Part shown: in pieces, positions 17,575-26,029 of the stretch
How the letters are laid out: each line of letters starts with the position of its first letter
How positions within the stretch are numbered: position 1 is the stretch's first letter
Source of the DNA: Streptomyces sp. CHD11
GTDB lineage: Bacteria; Actinomycetota; Actinomycetes; Streptomycetales; Streptomycetaceae
NCBI RefSeq assembly: GCF_018638295.1
Contig: NZ_JABTTS010000009.1
Span: 415,888-479,887, forward strand
Direction: 5' to 3'
DNA: 64,000 nucleotides
Position numbers and translations under genes: made by a program
Notes under the pieces: generated by a model
The model's database searches: none
Told to the model about the DNA's origin: nothing
What the model saw: only the letters and a program-made list of their open reading frames with translations

Positions 17575-19260
17575 GTGGCAGAACGGAGCACAGCTGCCGT
17601 CGACGTGGCAGACAACAGCGGTGAGCAGCCGCTGACCGCACAGGCGGACCAGTCCACGGCCGACGGGGTGGCCAAGAACCGGGAGCGGGACACGGACAAC
17701 GACGAGGCACAGGAGAGCACCGGGACCAGCGGTTCCGGGATGACCTCGCCGCCCGAACTGCACAGCGGCCACAAACTGGCCAGACGCTACCGCCTCGAGG
17801 AGTGCGTCACCCGTCTGGACGGATTCAGCAGTTGGCGTGCCGTGGACGAGAAACTGCGCCGCGCCGTCGGCGTCCACATCCTGCCCGCCGATCACTCACG
17901 TGCCCGGTCGGTACTGGCCGCGGCCAGGTCCTCCGCCCTGCTGGGAGACCCGCGTTTCGTCCAGGTGCTGGACGCCGTCGAAGAGAACGACGTCGTCTAC
18001 GTCGTGCACGAATGGCTCCCCGACGCCACCGAACTGACGGCGCTCCTGGCGGCAGGACCGCTGGAGGTGTACGACGCCTACCAGATGGTCAGTCAGATCT
18101 CCGCCGCCATGGCCGCGGCACACCGTGAGGGCCTCGCTCATCTGCGGCTGAGTCCGAACGCCGTCCTGCGCGCCTCGACCGGGCAATGGCGCATCCGCGG
18201 CCTCGCCGTGAACGCGGCGTTGCGCGGCATCAGCTCCGACACTCCCCAGCGCACCGACACCGAGTCCATCGGTGCCCTGCTCTACGCGGCGCTCACCCAG
18301 CGCTGGCCTTACGAGAGCGACGCCTACGGTATGTCCGGCCTGCCGAAGGACATCGGGCTGATCCCGCCCGACCAGGTGCGGGCGGGTGTCCACCGCGGTC
18401 TGTCCGAGCTGGCCATGCGCGCGCTCGCCAACGACGGTGCCACCGCCTCGCGCCACGAGTCTCCGTGCACCACGCCGGAGGAACTGGTGAAGGCGATCGG
18501 CGAGATGCCCCGCATCCGTCCGCCTGAGCCCGCGTTCGCCACCCCGCCCGAGTACCAGCGCACCACGTACCAGCAGGGCACCTACGGTCGGCCCGCACCG
18601 CATCCCGGCGCCACCCAGCCGACACCGGTCCCGCCTCCCCCGCTGCAGAGCCGCACGGGCAAGGCCCTGAAGTGGGCCGTCTCGGCGCTGCTGATCGCCG
18701 CGCTGGGCCTGGGCAGTTGGCAGCTCGCGGATGCCCTCATGGAGCAGGGTGGCAAGGCGGAGGACACCAACAAGACCCAGACGACGGAAGGCGACGACAA
18801 GGGCCCCCAGAAGCCGGTCAGCAAGCCGATAGCGATTCAGGGCGCGCAGGACTTCGACCCGTTCGGCAACGGCTCGGAGAAGCCGGGTGACGTGGGCAAG
18901 GTGTACGACAGCGCACCCGACACGTACTGGCAGACGGACTACTACCTGAGCACGGACTTCGGTCGGCTGAAGTCCGGCGTCGGCGTGATCCTGGACCTCG
19001 GCAAGGTCCAGCGGGTCGGGAAGGTCACCGTCTCGTTCGTCGGTGACACATCGGTCGAGCTGCGCGGCGCTTCCGGCGACACGCAGCCCACGTCCTTCGA
19101 CGGTTACACCAAGCTCGCCGAAGGATCGGGATCCACCGTGACCCTGGAACCCCGGAACGCGGCCGAGTCCCGCTTCCTTCTGGTGTGGCTGACGGAACTG
19201 CCGCAGACCAGCGAGGGCACCTTCCGTGGTCGCGTCGTGGACGTCAAGGTGAGCAGCTAG
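17575..19260 (+). CDS. Membrane pseudokinase, MviN C-terminal-type
   Basis: 561 residues from GTG 17575, preceded by AGGCAGGGAACG; an ATG at 17554 is an alternative. A disordered head (~1-60) leads into a kinase-like domain (~65-325) starting LARRYRLEECVTRLDGF. The ATP-site lysine is absent (AVGVHILPA), the catalytic loop is HLRLSPNAVL instead of HRDLKPxN, and the DFG position reads RGLAVN, so catalysis is very unlikely. One membrane helix lies near 364-388 (WAVSALLIAALGLGSWQL). The extracytoplasmic ~170 residues include YDSAPDTYWQTDYY and a jelly-roll-like carbohydrate-binding pattern. This is the same architecture as the C-terminal half of mycobacterial MviN, but as a separate protein. Confidence 0.85.
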   Translation: MAERSTAAVDVADNSGEQPLTAQADQSTADGVAKNRERDTDNDEAQESTGTSGSGMTSPPELHSGHKLARRYRLEECVTRLDGFSSWRAVDEKLRRAVGVHILPADHSRARSVLAAARSSALLGDPRFVQVLDAVEENDVVYVVHEWLPDATELTALLAAGPLEVYDAYQMVSQISAAMAAAHREGLAHLRLSPNAVLRASTGQWRIRGLAVNAALRGISSDTPQRTDTESIGALLYAALTQRWPYESDAYGMSGLPKDIGLIPPDQVRAGVHRGLSELAMRALANDGATASRHESPCTTPEELVKAIGEMPRIRPPEPAFATPPEYQRTTYQQGTYGRPAPHPGATQPTPVPPPPLQSRTGKALKWAVSALLIAALGLGSWQLADALMEQGGKAEDTNKTQTTEGDDKGPQKPVSKPIAIQGAQDFDPFGNGSEKPGDVGKVYDSAPDTYWQTDYYLSTDFGRLKSGVGVILDLGKVQRVGKVTVSFVGDTSVELRGASGDTQPTSFDGYTKLAEGSGSTVTLEPRNAAESRFLLVWLTELPQTSEGTFRGRVVDVKVSS

Positions 19261-19288
19261 GCCTTCTGCGACAAGGGGAGGAGGGCCC

Positions 19289-20014
19289 ATGACGGACGGC
19301 ACCGCGTATGAGGGGACGGAAGACCGGGAACTGCTCACCCGGCATGTGGAGGGCGACCCCGACGCCTTCGGTGAGCTTGTGCGCCGTCACCGCAATAGGC
19401 TCTGGGCCGTGGCCCTGAGAACGCTCGGCGACCGCGAGGAAGCCGCCGACGCCGTCCAGGACGCCCTGGTCTCCGCCTATCGGGCCGCCCACACCTTCCG
19501 CGGCCAGTCCGCCGTCACGACATGGCTGCACCGGATCACGGTGAACGCCTGCCTGGACCGTGCCCGCAAGGCGGCCTCCCGGAAGACCACGCCGATCGAC
19601 GACAGGGAGCGTCTGGAGCAGTTGCTGGAGCCGCACGAGTCCGCCTCGGCGCCCGCGGAACGCAATGATCTGCACCGCCAGCTCATCGAAGCGATGGGTA
19701 CCCTTCCGCCCGACCAGCGAGCCGCACTCGTCCTGGTGGACATGCAGGGCTACCCGGTCGCCGAGGCGGCCCGCGTCCTCGACGTGCCCGTCGGCACGGT
19801 GAAGAGCAGGTGCGCTCGCGGCAGAGCCAGACTCCTGCCCCTGCTCACCCACCTACGGCCGGACGGCGACAGTGGGGGTACGACACCGGACGGGACACGG
19901 AACCGGACCCAGGGGACGTCCGTCCCACCCGCAGCGGGCCCGCGACGGCAGGACCCGCCGGACGCGGAATCGAATGACCCGGCTGCAGCGAAGGGCGGAG
20001 GTGGGCGAGCGTGA
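19289..20014 (+). CDS. sigM: ECF RNA polymerase sigma factor SigM
   Basis: 241 residues. Region 2 (~20-95) includes DAFGELVRRHRNRLWAVALR and AADAVQDALVSAYRA; region 4 (~125-180) includes LPPDQRAALVLVDMQGYPV and an HTH ending GTVKSRCARGRARL. The last ~55 residues are an extra Pro/Gly/Arg tail not needed for the fold. Its stop overlaps the GTG of the anti-sigma gene (GTGA), so the two are made together. The order murJ-pseudokinase-sigM-rsmA-trxBA equals that of S. coelicolor, which supports the SigM name over other ECF members. Confidence 0.92.
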   Translation: MTDGTAYEGTEDRELLTRHVEGDPDAFGELVRRHRNRLWAVALRTLGDREEAADAVQDALVSAYRAAHTFRGQSAVTTWLHRITVNACLDRARKAASRKTTPIDDRERLEQLLEPHESASAPAERNDLHRQLIEAMGTLPPDQRAALVLVDMQGYPVAEAARVLDVPVGTVKSRCARGRARLLPLLTHLRPDGDSGGTTPDGTRNRTQGTSVPPAAGPRRQDPPDAESNDPAAAKGGGGRA

Positions 20015-20925
20015 CGTCGACGAAGAACATCGCGGAGCACCCGGATGTCGCGGAGATCTCCGACCTCACCGAAGGGCTCCTCCCTCCGGCCCGGAGCGCC
20101 GACGTGCGTCGGCATCTGGACGCGTGCGCTCTCTGCGCGGACGTTCATGCCTCACTCGAGGAGATCCGAGATCTGCTCGGCACGGTGCCGGGACCGGCCC
20201 CCATGCCTGACGATGTGGTCGGCCGTATCGACACGGCACTTGCCGCAGAGGCCCTGCTCCCTTCCACGGCGCTCGATCCCGACGTCTCCGAGGACCCCAC
20301 GGTCACCGCTTCCGCAGCACCGGACGACGGCCAACCGCATGTTTCACGTGAAACATCGATGCCCTCGGGCCGGCCTACGGGGCGACCCCACCCCTCCACG
20401 ACCGGCCCCGGTCGCAAGGGACGCCTGCCGCGTGGGCGCCGACGGATCGCCGTCCTGGGGGCCGTCTTCACCGTTGCCGCCCTAGGCCTCGGTTCAGCGG
20501 TGGTGGCGTCCATGAACAACGGCGCTGGCTCCGAAGAGGTAACCCGTACGACCGCGGCGGACACCTTCTCCGAGGACAGGCTGGAGAAGCAGGTGACCGA
20601 TCTCCTCAGCAGGGACCAGGGACAGGGCAAGCTCTCCAGCTCCCCGCAGACCTTCGGCATGGAAGCGGAGTCCGGCGGCGCACAACCGAAGGTCCTCAAG
20701 GAGCCCGCGGTCCCGGAGTGTATCCGCGAAGGCATCGGGCGCAATGACGCCGCCCTCGCCACCGAGCAGGGCACATACCAGGGGAAGGCCGCACTGCTCG
20801 TCGTGCTTCCCGATACGTCGGACGACACCCGTGTCACCGCCTACATCGTCGAGACGACCTGTGTGGGCAGCCCGCCGTCGGCCACCGCGGCGGAGATTCT
20901 TCTGAAGCACTCCTATACACGCTGA
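20011..20925 (+). CDS. rsmA: Anti-sigma factor RsmA (SigM antagonist), membrane-anchored
   Basis: 304 residues. The N-terminal anti-sigma domain carries an H-x3-C-x2-C motif (His35, Cys39, Cys42: HLDACALC). S. coelicolor RsmA is reported to bind a 2Fe-2S cluster, so these cysteines are candidate ligands. A Pro/Gly/Arg linker leads to a membrane helix at ~143-166 (IAVLGAVFTVAALGLGSAVV). The extracytoplasmic domain (~138 residues) contains two further cysteines (VPECIREGIG, ETTCVGSPP). A perfect parS site lies within the linker codons and is read HVSRETS. Translationally coupled to sigM. Confidence 0.88.
   Translation: MTSTKNIAEHPDVAEISDLTEGLLPPARSADVRRHLDACALCADVHASLEEIRDLLGTVPGPAPMPDDVVGRIDTALAAEALLPSTALDPDVSEDPTVTASAAPDDGQPHVSRETSMPSGRPTGRPHPSTTGPGRKGRLPRGRRRIAVLGAVFTVAALGLGSAVVASMNNGAGSEEVTRTTAADTFSEDRLEKQVTDLLSRDQGQGKLSSSPQTFGMEAESGGAQPKVLKEPAVPECIREGIGRNDAALATEQGTYQGKAALLVVLPDTSDDTRVTAYIVETTCVGSPPSATAAEILLKHSYTR
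20341..20354. promoter_or_regulatory. parS: parS site (perfect), inside rsmA
   Basis: GTTTCACGTGAAAC placed in the region of rsmA that encodes the disordered linker, where added codons cost little. Confidence 0.93.
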
Positions 20926-21020
20926 CACGCCGCGCTTGGTCTCCGTCCTCCGTGGTATCCCGTACGGTGTGCCCTTTCCCGCTCTCGCGGAGGGCCCCTG
21001 TGCGTGTGCGCGGGCACGCC

Positions 21021-21047
21021 GGGAATGCGCGCCCCTTAGGATCCGTT
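21021..21047 (+). promoter_or_regulatory. SigR-type promoter of trxBA
   Basis: GGGAAT at 21021-21026, exactly 18 bases, then GTT at 21045-21047. This fits the SigR consensus GGGAAT-N18-GTT known for S. coelicolor trxBA. Transcription should start near 21054, giving a leader of about 65 bases before the trxB GTG. It predicts induction by disulfide stress. Confidence 0.88.
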
Positions 21048-21117
21048 GGGTGGGATGAGACTTCCGACAGAAGCTCTCCCGGTCGAACGACGCAGTCCAG
21101 AGACGAGGAATCCAGCC

Positions 21118-22089
21118 GTGAGCGACGTCCGTAACGTGATCATTATCGGCTCGGGGCCCGCCGGCTACACGGCGGCGCTCTACACCGCCCGTGCGTCGCT
21201 GAAGCCCCTGGTGTTCGAGGGCGCCGTCACCGCCGGCGGCGCGCTGATGAACACCACCGATGTCGAGAACTTCCCCGGCTTCCAGGACGGCATCATGGGG
21301 CCCGAGCTGATGGACAACATGCGCGCCCAGGCAGAGCGGTTCGGCGCCGAGCTCATTCCTGACGATGTGGTCTCCGTCGATCTGACCGGAGACATCAAGA
21401 CGGTCACGGACACGGCCGGGACCGTCCACCAGGCGAAGTCCGTCATCGTCACCACCGGCTCGCAGCACCGCAAGCTGGGCCTGCCCAACGAGGACGCCCT
21501 GTCCGGCCGGGGTGTCTCCTGGTGCGCCACATGTGACGGCTTCTTCTTCAAGGACCAGGACATCGCCGTGATCGGGGGTGGCGACACCGCGATGGAGGAG
21601 GCCACCTTCCTCTCCCGTTTCGCCAAGTCCGTGACGATCGTCCACCGTCGTGACACATTGCGCGCCTCCAAGGCGATGCAGGAGCGCGCCTTCGCGGACC
21701 CGAAGATCTCGTTCGTGTGGGACAGCGAAATCGCCGAGATCCAGGGCGATCAGAAGCTCTCGGGTCTGAAGCTGCGCAACGTCAAGACGGGGGAACTCTC
21801 CGACCTGGCAGTGACCGGCCTGTTCATCGCGATCGGCCACGACCCGCGCACCGAGCTCTTCAAGGGCCAGCTGGAGCTGGACGAGGAGGGCTATCTGAAG
21901 GTCGAGGCGCCCTCGACCCACACCAACATCACCGGTGTCTTCGCTGCCGGCGACGTGGTCGACCACACCTATCGTCAGGCGATCACCGCGGCCGGCACGG
22001 GCTGCTCCGCGGCTCTCGACTCGGAGCGCTTCCTCGCGGCTCTCGCTGACGAGGAGAAGCCCGAGCCCGAGAAGACCGCCGCCGTCTGA
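21118..22089 (+). CDS. trxB: Thioredoxin reductase
   Basis: 323 residues from GTG 21118, after GAGGAATCC. FAD-binding motif [19 protein letters not shown] at the N-terminus; redox-active Cys136-Ala-Thr-Cys139 ([10 protein letters not shown]); NADPH motif [15 protein letters not shown]-terminal FAD motif [23 protein letters not shown]. It reduces thioredoxin with NADPH in the cytoplasm. It forms an operon with trxA 41 bases downstream, driven by the SigR-type promoter. Confidence 0.97.
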   Translation: MSDVRNVIIIGSGPAGYTAALYTARASLKPLVFEGAVTAGGALMNTTDVENFPGFQDGIMGPELMDNMRAQAERFGAELIPDDVVSVDLTGDIKTVTDTAGTVHQAKSVIVTTGSQHRKLGLPNEDALSGRGVSWCATCDGFFFKDQDIAVIGGGDTAMEEATFLSRFAKSVTIVHRRDTLRASKAMQERAFADPKISFVWDSEIAEIQGDQKLSGLKLRNVKTGELSDLAVTGLFIAIGHDPRTELFKGQLELDEEGYLKVEAPSTHTNITGVFAAGDVVDHTYRQAITAAGTGCSAALDSERFLAALADEEKPEPEKTAAV

Positions 22090-22130
22090 CTCCCACCCGC
22101 CCCACGCATCAACCAGTTAAGGAGCCCGCT

Positions 22131-22463
22131 GTGGCCGGCACCCTGAAGAACGTGACCGACGACTCCTTCGAGCAGGACGTCCTCAAGAGCGACAAGCCCG
22201 TTCTGGTGGACTTCTGGGCCGCCTGGTGCGGCCCGTGCCGTCAGATCGCTCCGTCACTCGAGGCGATCGCCTCCGAGTACGGGGACAAGATCGAGGTCGT
22301 CAAGCTGAACATCGACGAGAACCCGGGTACGGCCGCCAAGTACGGCGTCATGTCCATCCCGACCCTGAACGTCTACCAGGGTGGCGAGGTGGCCAAGACC
22401 ATCGTCGGTGCCAAGCCGAAGGCCGCGATCGTGCGCGACCTCGAGGACTTCATCGCCGAGTAA
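22131..22463 (+). CDS. trxA: Thioredoxin
   Basis: 110 residues, full length. Active site W32-C-G-P-C36 within VDFWAAWCGPCRQIAP. The conserved cis-proline is in MSIPTLNVYQGG. GTG 22131 is preceded by AAGGAGCCC. It reduces disulfides in client enzymes and is recycled by TrxB. A parS site and then a strong terminator follow. Confidence 0.97.
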   Translation: MAGTLKNVTDDSFEQDVLKSDKPVLVDFWAAWCGPCRQIAPSLEAIASEYGDKIEVVKLNIDENPGTAAKYGVMSIPTLNVYQGGEVAKTIVGAKPKAAIVRDLEDFIAE

Positions 22464-22490
22464 GGGCGAACCGTCGTTGCGGCGGTGCAT

Positions 22491-22504
22491 GTTTCACGTG
22501 AAAC
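22491..22504. promoter_or_regulatory. parS: parS site (perfect)
   Basis: GTTTCACGTGAAAC 28 bases after the trxA stop, touching the terminator stem. Confidence 0.93.
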
Positions 22505-22506
22505 AC

Positions 22507-22538
22507 GAATGGGCCAGCCCCAGAGGGCTGGCCCATTC
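22507..22538. terminator. Bidirectional terminator between trxA and a GNAT gene
   Basis: GAATGGGCCAGCC pairs perfectly with 22526-22538 over a 6-base loop. It lies between convergent genes and can serve both. Confidence 0.88.
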
Positions 22539-22573
22539 GCATGACGTTCTGAAGTCATGACGCGGTTCACGTA

Positions 22574-23191
22574 TCAGAGCGGCCGCAGGGCCGGCTCCTT
22601 CTGTACGGCTCCGAGCAGCCGGTCCAACGCCATCTCCACGTCTTCCTTCCAGGACAGCGCTGTCCGCAGCTCCAGCCTCAGCCGCGGATACGCAGGGTGC
22701 GGCCGGACGGTCTTGAATCCCACGGCCAGCAGATGGTCGGCGGGCAGGACGCAAGCGGGCTCCTTCCAGCGGGCGTCACCGAAGACCTCGATCGCCTTGA
22801 AGCCCCGGTGGAGCAGATCCTTTGCCACCGTCTGCACGATCACCCGGCCCAGTCCCTGTCCCTGATACTCGGGCAGGACGAACGCGGTCATCAGCAGCAC
22901 GGCATCGGGCGACACGGGACTGGTGGGAAAGGCCGTGGAACGAGCCACATAGGCGGGCGGAGCGTAGAGGACGAAGCCCACGGGAACATCGTCGACGTAG
23001 ACGACCCTGCCACAGGATCCCCAGTCCAGGAGAACCGCCGAGATCCACGATTCCTTCTCGAGCTCGGACGTCCCGGCCTTTACCGCTGCCTCGCCGCTGA
23101 CGGGGTCCCGCTCCCAGAAGACACACGAACGACAGCGCTGGGGGAGGTCCTGAAGGATGTCCAGCGTGAGCGGTACGAGCCGACGGCCCAT
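22574..23191 (-). CDS. GNAT-family N-acetyltransferase
   Basis: 205 residues from ATG 23191, with GCGAGGAACAG before it. The acetyl-CoA loop is visible as VLPEYQGQGLGRVIVQ, followed by the expected helix and the GFKAIEVFGDA strand. An early segment has Cys residues (PQRCRSCVFWERD), recalling the N-terminal part of this Streptomyces subgroup found next to parB. Substrate unknown. It is convergent with trxA. Confidence 0.85.
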   Translation of the reverse strand: MGRRLVPLTLDILQDLPQRCRSCVFWERDPVSGEAAVKAGTSELEKESWISAVLLDWGSCGRVVYVDDVPVGFVLYAPPAYVARSTAFPTSPVSPDAVLLMTAFVLPEYQGQGLGRVIVQTVAKDLLHRGFKAIEVFGDARWKEPACVLPADHLLAVGFKTVRPHPAYPRLRLELRTALSWKEDVEMALDRLLGAVQKEPALRPL

Positions 23192-23337
23192 GACGGCTGT
23201 TCCTCGCTTCCTTCGCCCGCTGCCTCACGGGCGGCTGTCAGAGCCCTCCGTTCCCGGAGCAGGCTCCCGATGAAGCCACTGACAACGCCTGCCCCCAGTC
23301 CTGCGCTCACCAGTCCGGTACGGCTCATCATGCGCAT
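23080..23337 (-). CDS. Possible small membrane protein, overlaps GNAT start
   Basis: An 85-codon frame starting ATG at 23337 (MRMMSRTGL). Its first part has one hydrophobic glycine-rich segment (GLVSAGLGAGVVSGFIGSLL) and then a charged helix (RERRALTAAREAAGEG), a plausible small membrane protein with normal Streptomyces codon use. The last ~37 codons overlap the acetyltransferase gene in another frame and read as Arg/Ser-rich shadow sequence. That weakens the call. The rest of the gap between the GNAT gene and parB holds nothing else. Confidence 0.25.
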   Translation of the reverse strand: MRMMSRTGLVSAGLGAGVVSGFIGSLLRERRALTAAREAAGEGSEEQPSWAVGSYRSRWTSFRTSPSAVVRVSSGSGTPSAARQR

Positions 23338-23512
23338 GGCTCCTGCCTTGCTCTGAGAGGTATTGCCGGGTGGATGCGCCCTGTCCCACGCATGGTATCC
23401 ACGATGCGATTCCATCGATACCGCCAAAAGCAAAGGGTGGACCGTTTTCGGTATACACCGGATACGGTCCACCCTCAGAAGGCTGATCGGCTCGGCCGAA
23501 CAGGTCGCCGGA

Positions 23513-24607
23513 TCAGGACTCGGTCTCCGTGGGATCGTCCTCCACCAGGCTCTGCTGCAGCACGGGGCCCTCACCCGGAGCAAGGGTGCCCAGGATGCGC
23601 TCCAGATCCTCCATCGAGGCGAACTCGACGGTGATCTTGCCCTTCTTCTGTCCCAGGTCGACCTTCACCCGGGTCTCGAAGCGATCCGAGAGACGAGTCG
23701 CCAGGCCCGTCAGTGCCGGCGACACCAGCGCTCCGGCTCGCGGTCCCTTGGACCGCTGAGCCTTCTGGGGCCGTGATCCCATCAGGGTCACGATCTCCTC
23801 GACGGCCCGCACCGAGAGACCCTCGGCCACGATCCGGTGTGCCAGCCGGTCCTGCTCCTCGGAGTCCTCGACGGACAAGAGAGCCCGTGCGTGTCCGGCG
23901 GACAGGACACCGGCGGCGACCCGGCGCTGAACGGTGGGCGAGAGCTTCAGCAGCCGCAGTGTGTTGGACACCTGCGGGCGGGACCGGCCGATGCGGTCTG
24001 CCAGCTGGTCGTGCGTGCAGTTGAAGTCCTTCAGCAACTGGTCGTAGGCGGCAGCCTCTTCCAGCGGATTCAGCTGCGCACGGTGCAGGTTCTCCAGCAG
24101 TGCGTCCAGGAGGAGCTTCTCATCGTCCGTGGCTCGCACGATCGCCGGGATGGCCTCGAGACCTGCCTCGTGGCAAGCCCGCCACCGGCGTTCGCCCATG
24201 ATGAGCTCGAACCGTTCCGGCCCGACCTGCCGTACCACGACCGGCTGGAGAAGACCGACCTCCTTGATGGAGGTGATCAGCTCGGACAGCGCGTCCTCGT
24301 CGAAGACCTCACGCGGCTGCCGGGGATTCGGTGTGATGGCGTCCAGCGGAATCTCAGCGAAGTAAGCCCCCAGGGGTGGCGCGTGCGACGCCGCCGTGCC
24401 CACCTCCGCGGAATCCTCTGCTTCACGTGGAACAGACGGCAGGGTAGCCACCTTCGCGGCCGCGACACCACGCTCGTTCGGGAGCACCGGAACCGAGCCA
24501 GGGGAGGCCGAGGCGGCACCTCCTACGGTCGGCGAAGCCGTCTTCTCTGTCGGGCCAGGGATCAGTGCACCGAGGCCACGACCCAGCCCCCTCCGTCGAT
24601 CACTCAC
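23513..24607 (-). CDS. parB: Chromosome partitioning protein ParB
   Basis: 364 residues from GTG 24607, overlapping the parA stop by GTGA. N-terminal [18 protein letters not shown] is the ParA-stimulating end. The CTPase/ParB-N domain contains [21 protein letters not shown] and the GERRWRA box. A helix-turn-helix for parS follows ([33 protein letters not shown]). A C-terminal dimerisation domain ends the protein. It binds GTTTCACGTGAAAC sites around oriC and loads onto DNA as a clamp. A degenerate parS lies within the gene at 24420. Confidence 0.97.
   Translation of the reverse strand: MSDRRRGLGRGLGALIPGPTEKTASPTVGGAASASPGSVPVLPNERGVAAAKVATLPSVPREAEDSAEVGTAASHAPPLGAYFAEIPLDAITPNPRQPREVFDEDALSELITSIKEVGLLQPVVVRQVGPERFELIMGERRWRACHEAGLEAIPAIVRATDDEKLLLDALLENLHRAQLNPLEEAAAYDQLLKDFNCTHDQLADRIGRSRPQVSNTLRLLKLSPTVQRRVAAGVLSAGHARALLSVEDSEEQDRLAHRIVAEGLSVRAVEEIVTLMGSRPQKAQRSKGPRAGALVSPALTGLATRLSDRFETRVKVDLGQKKGKITVEFASMEDLERILGTLAPGEGPVLQQSLVEDDPTETES
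24420..24433. promoter_or_regulatory. Degenerate parS (2 mismatches), inside parB
   Basis: GCTTCACGTGGAAC matches the parS consensus at 12 of 14 positions, keeping the TTCACGTG core. It lies in the low-complexity N-terminal part of parB and is probably a weak site or a decaying one. Confidence 0.4.
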
Positions 24608-25602
24608 TGAACGCCCTCCACCATGCTCGGATCATTGTGCTGTGCGCCGATGTGCGCCTGCGGTGCGTCATAGCTGACGCCGACACCTCTCAGCGCGATC
24701 TCCCGTGCCGCCTCGAAGTAGGAGAGGGCACCACTCGACCCAGGATCGTAGGTCAGTACCGTCTGCCCATAACTCGGCGCCTCCGAGATACGGACGGAAC
24801 GGGGGATGCTCGTCCGCAGGACCTCCTCGCCGAAGTGTGTGCGTACCTCGTCCGCGACCTGCGACGCGAGCCGCGTCCGGCCGTCGTACATGGTGAGCAG
24901 GATCGTCGATACATGCAGGGCCGGGTTGAGGTGGCCCCGGACCAGGTCAACATTGCGGAGCAGCTGCCCCAGGCCTTCCAGTGCGTAGTACTCGCACTGG
25001 ATCGGGATCAGCACCTCCTGGCCGGCCACCAACGCGTTCACCGTGAGCAGGCCCAGGGAGGGTGGACAGTCGATGAGGATGTAGTCCAGCGGCTGCTCAT
25101 AGGCCTGGATGGCCCGCTGCAGTCGGCTTTCCCGTGCCACCAGTGACACCAGTTCGATCTCCGCACCGGCGAGGTCGATGGTGGCAGGGGCACAGAAGAG
25201 TCCCTCGACGTCGGGGACCGGCTGGACAACCTCCGCGAGCGGTCTGCTCTCCACCAGCACGTCATAGATGGAGGGGACCTCGGCATGGTGGTCGATCCCC
25301 AAGGCTGTGGACGCGTTGCCCTGGGGATCAAGATCGACCACCAGGACGCGCGCACCGTGCAGAGCCAGTGAGGCCGCGAGGTTGACGGTGGTTGTCGTCT
25401 TCCCGACTCCGCCCTTCTGGTTGGCGACCACGATGACGCGTGTCTGCTCGGGCCGTGGCAGGCCCTCACCGGCACGCCCCAGTGCCTCCACTGCCAGTTG
25501 GGCAGCACGACCGATGGGAGTGTCGTCCATCGGGGGCGGTGTTTCACGTGAAACATCCGCCCCCATCGATTCGGTACGGGGACCGGGGACCGGGTCGGTC
25601 AT
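24604..25602 (-). CDS. parA: Chromosome partitioning ATPase ParA
   Basis: 332 residues if ATG 25602 ([14 protein letters not shown]) is the start. The frame stays open upstream to 25890, and an ATG at 25680 is possible, but the head of the protein is disordered so homology does not settle it. Deviant Walker [17 protein letters not shown] (signature Lys63, Lys68), Walker A' segment [12 protein letters not shown], and switch region [18 protein letters not shown] are intact. It forms the dynamic partner that organises ParB complexes at hyphal tips and during sporulation. A perfect parS is embedded in codons read VSRET near residue 17. Confidence 0.95.
   Translation of the reverse strand: MTDPVPGPRTESMGADVSRETPPPMDDTPIGRAAQLAVEALGRAGEGLPRPEQTRVIVVANQKGGVGKTTTTVNLAASLALHGARVLVVDLDPQGNASTALGIDHHAEVPSIYDVLVESRPLAEVVQPVPDVEGLFCAPATIDLAGAEIELVSLVARESRLQRAIQAYEQPLDYILIDCPPSLGLLTVNALVAGQEVLIPIQCEYYALEGLGQLLRNVDLVRGHLNPALHVSTILLTMYDGRTRLASQVADEVRTHFGEEVLRTSIPRSVRISEAPSYGQTVLTYDPGSSGALSYFEAAREIALRGVGVSYDAPQAHIGAQHNDPSMVEGVQ
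25541..25554. promoter_or_regulatory. parS: parS site (perfect), inside parA
   Basis: GTTTCACGTGAAAC within the 5' part of parA; ParB binding here could feed back on parAB expression. Confidence 0.93.
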
Positions 25603-26029
25603 CGGTCCCGCGATGTTGGCGTCGGACCGCAAGGATTCACTCTCCTCGACTTCAGGCTCGCAATGAACAGAGCCTCCCATGCCTTCGGGGTCGCGAACCA
25701 GTGAGGCCTGACGTTCTGTGGAGAAATCCACCTCTGTGGACAACTCCGTACCCCTTGAAGTGGGCGGTGTCTCGTCGGAAGCCGGCCCTTTCCCGAGCGA
25801 ACCCAGAGGTTTCCGGTCACGGGGTTCGGCCGCAGCGCGGCCCCGACTGATGATGCCGTGCAGCAGTGAGCGACGTTTCACGTGAAACACGATGCACAGC
25901 GGCTGAGCCCGCGAAGCCGCGACACTCCGGCAGGTACAGGTGGGCAGCTTGTGTGGAGTACATCCGGCCCTCTCAGATGAGGTGCTGCGCCTCTCCTGTC
26001 ACGCACTGCGGGACCAGAGGATCCACTCG
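25603..26029. other. parA upstream region
   Basis: About 430 bases between rsmG and the chosen parA start. It holds one parS at 25875 and presumably the parAB promoters. The parA frame remains open through much of it, so part could be coding. No other gene is seen. Confidence 0.5.
25875..25888. promoter_or_regulatory. parS: parS site (perfect), upstream of parA
   Basis: GTTTCACGTGAAAC about 275 bases upstream of the parA start, in the likely promoter zone. Confidence 0.93.

Noticed and set aside
23225..23458. 77-codon leftward frame near parB
   Set aside because: Mixed composition, no ribosome-binding site, and it overlaps a more plausible frame.
25603..25890. Longer ParA from GTG 25890
   Set aside because: This start lies within parS, has no ribosome-binding site, and the added residues are disordered; kept as a note only.
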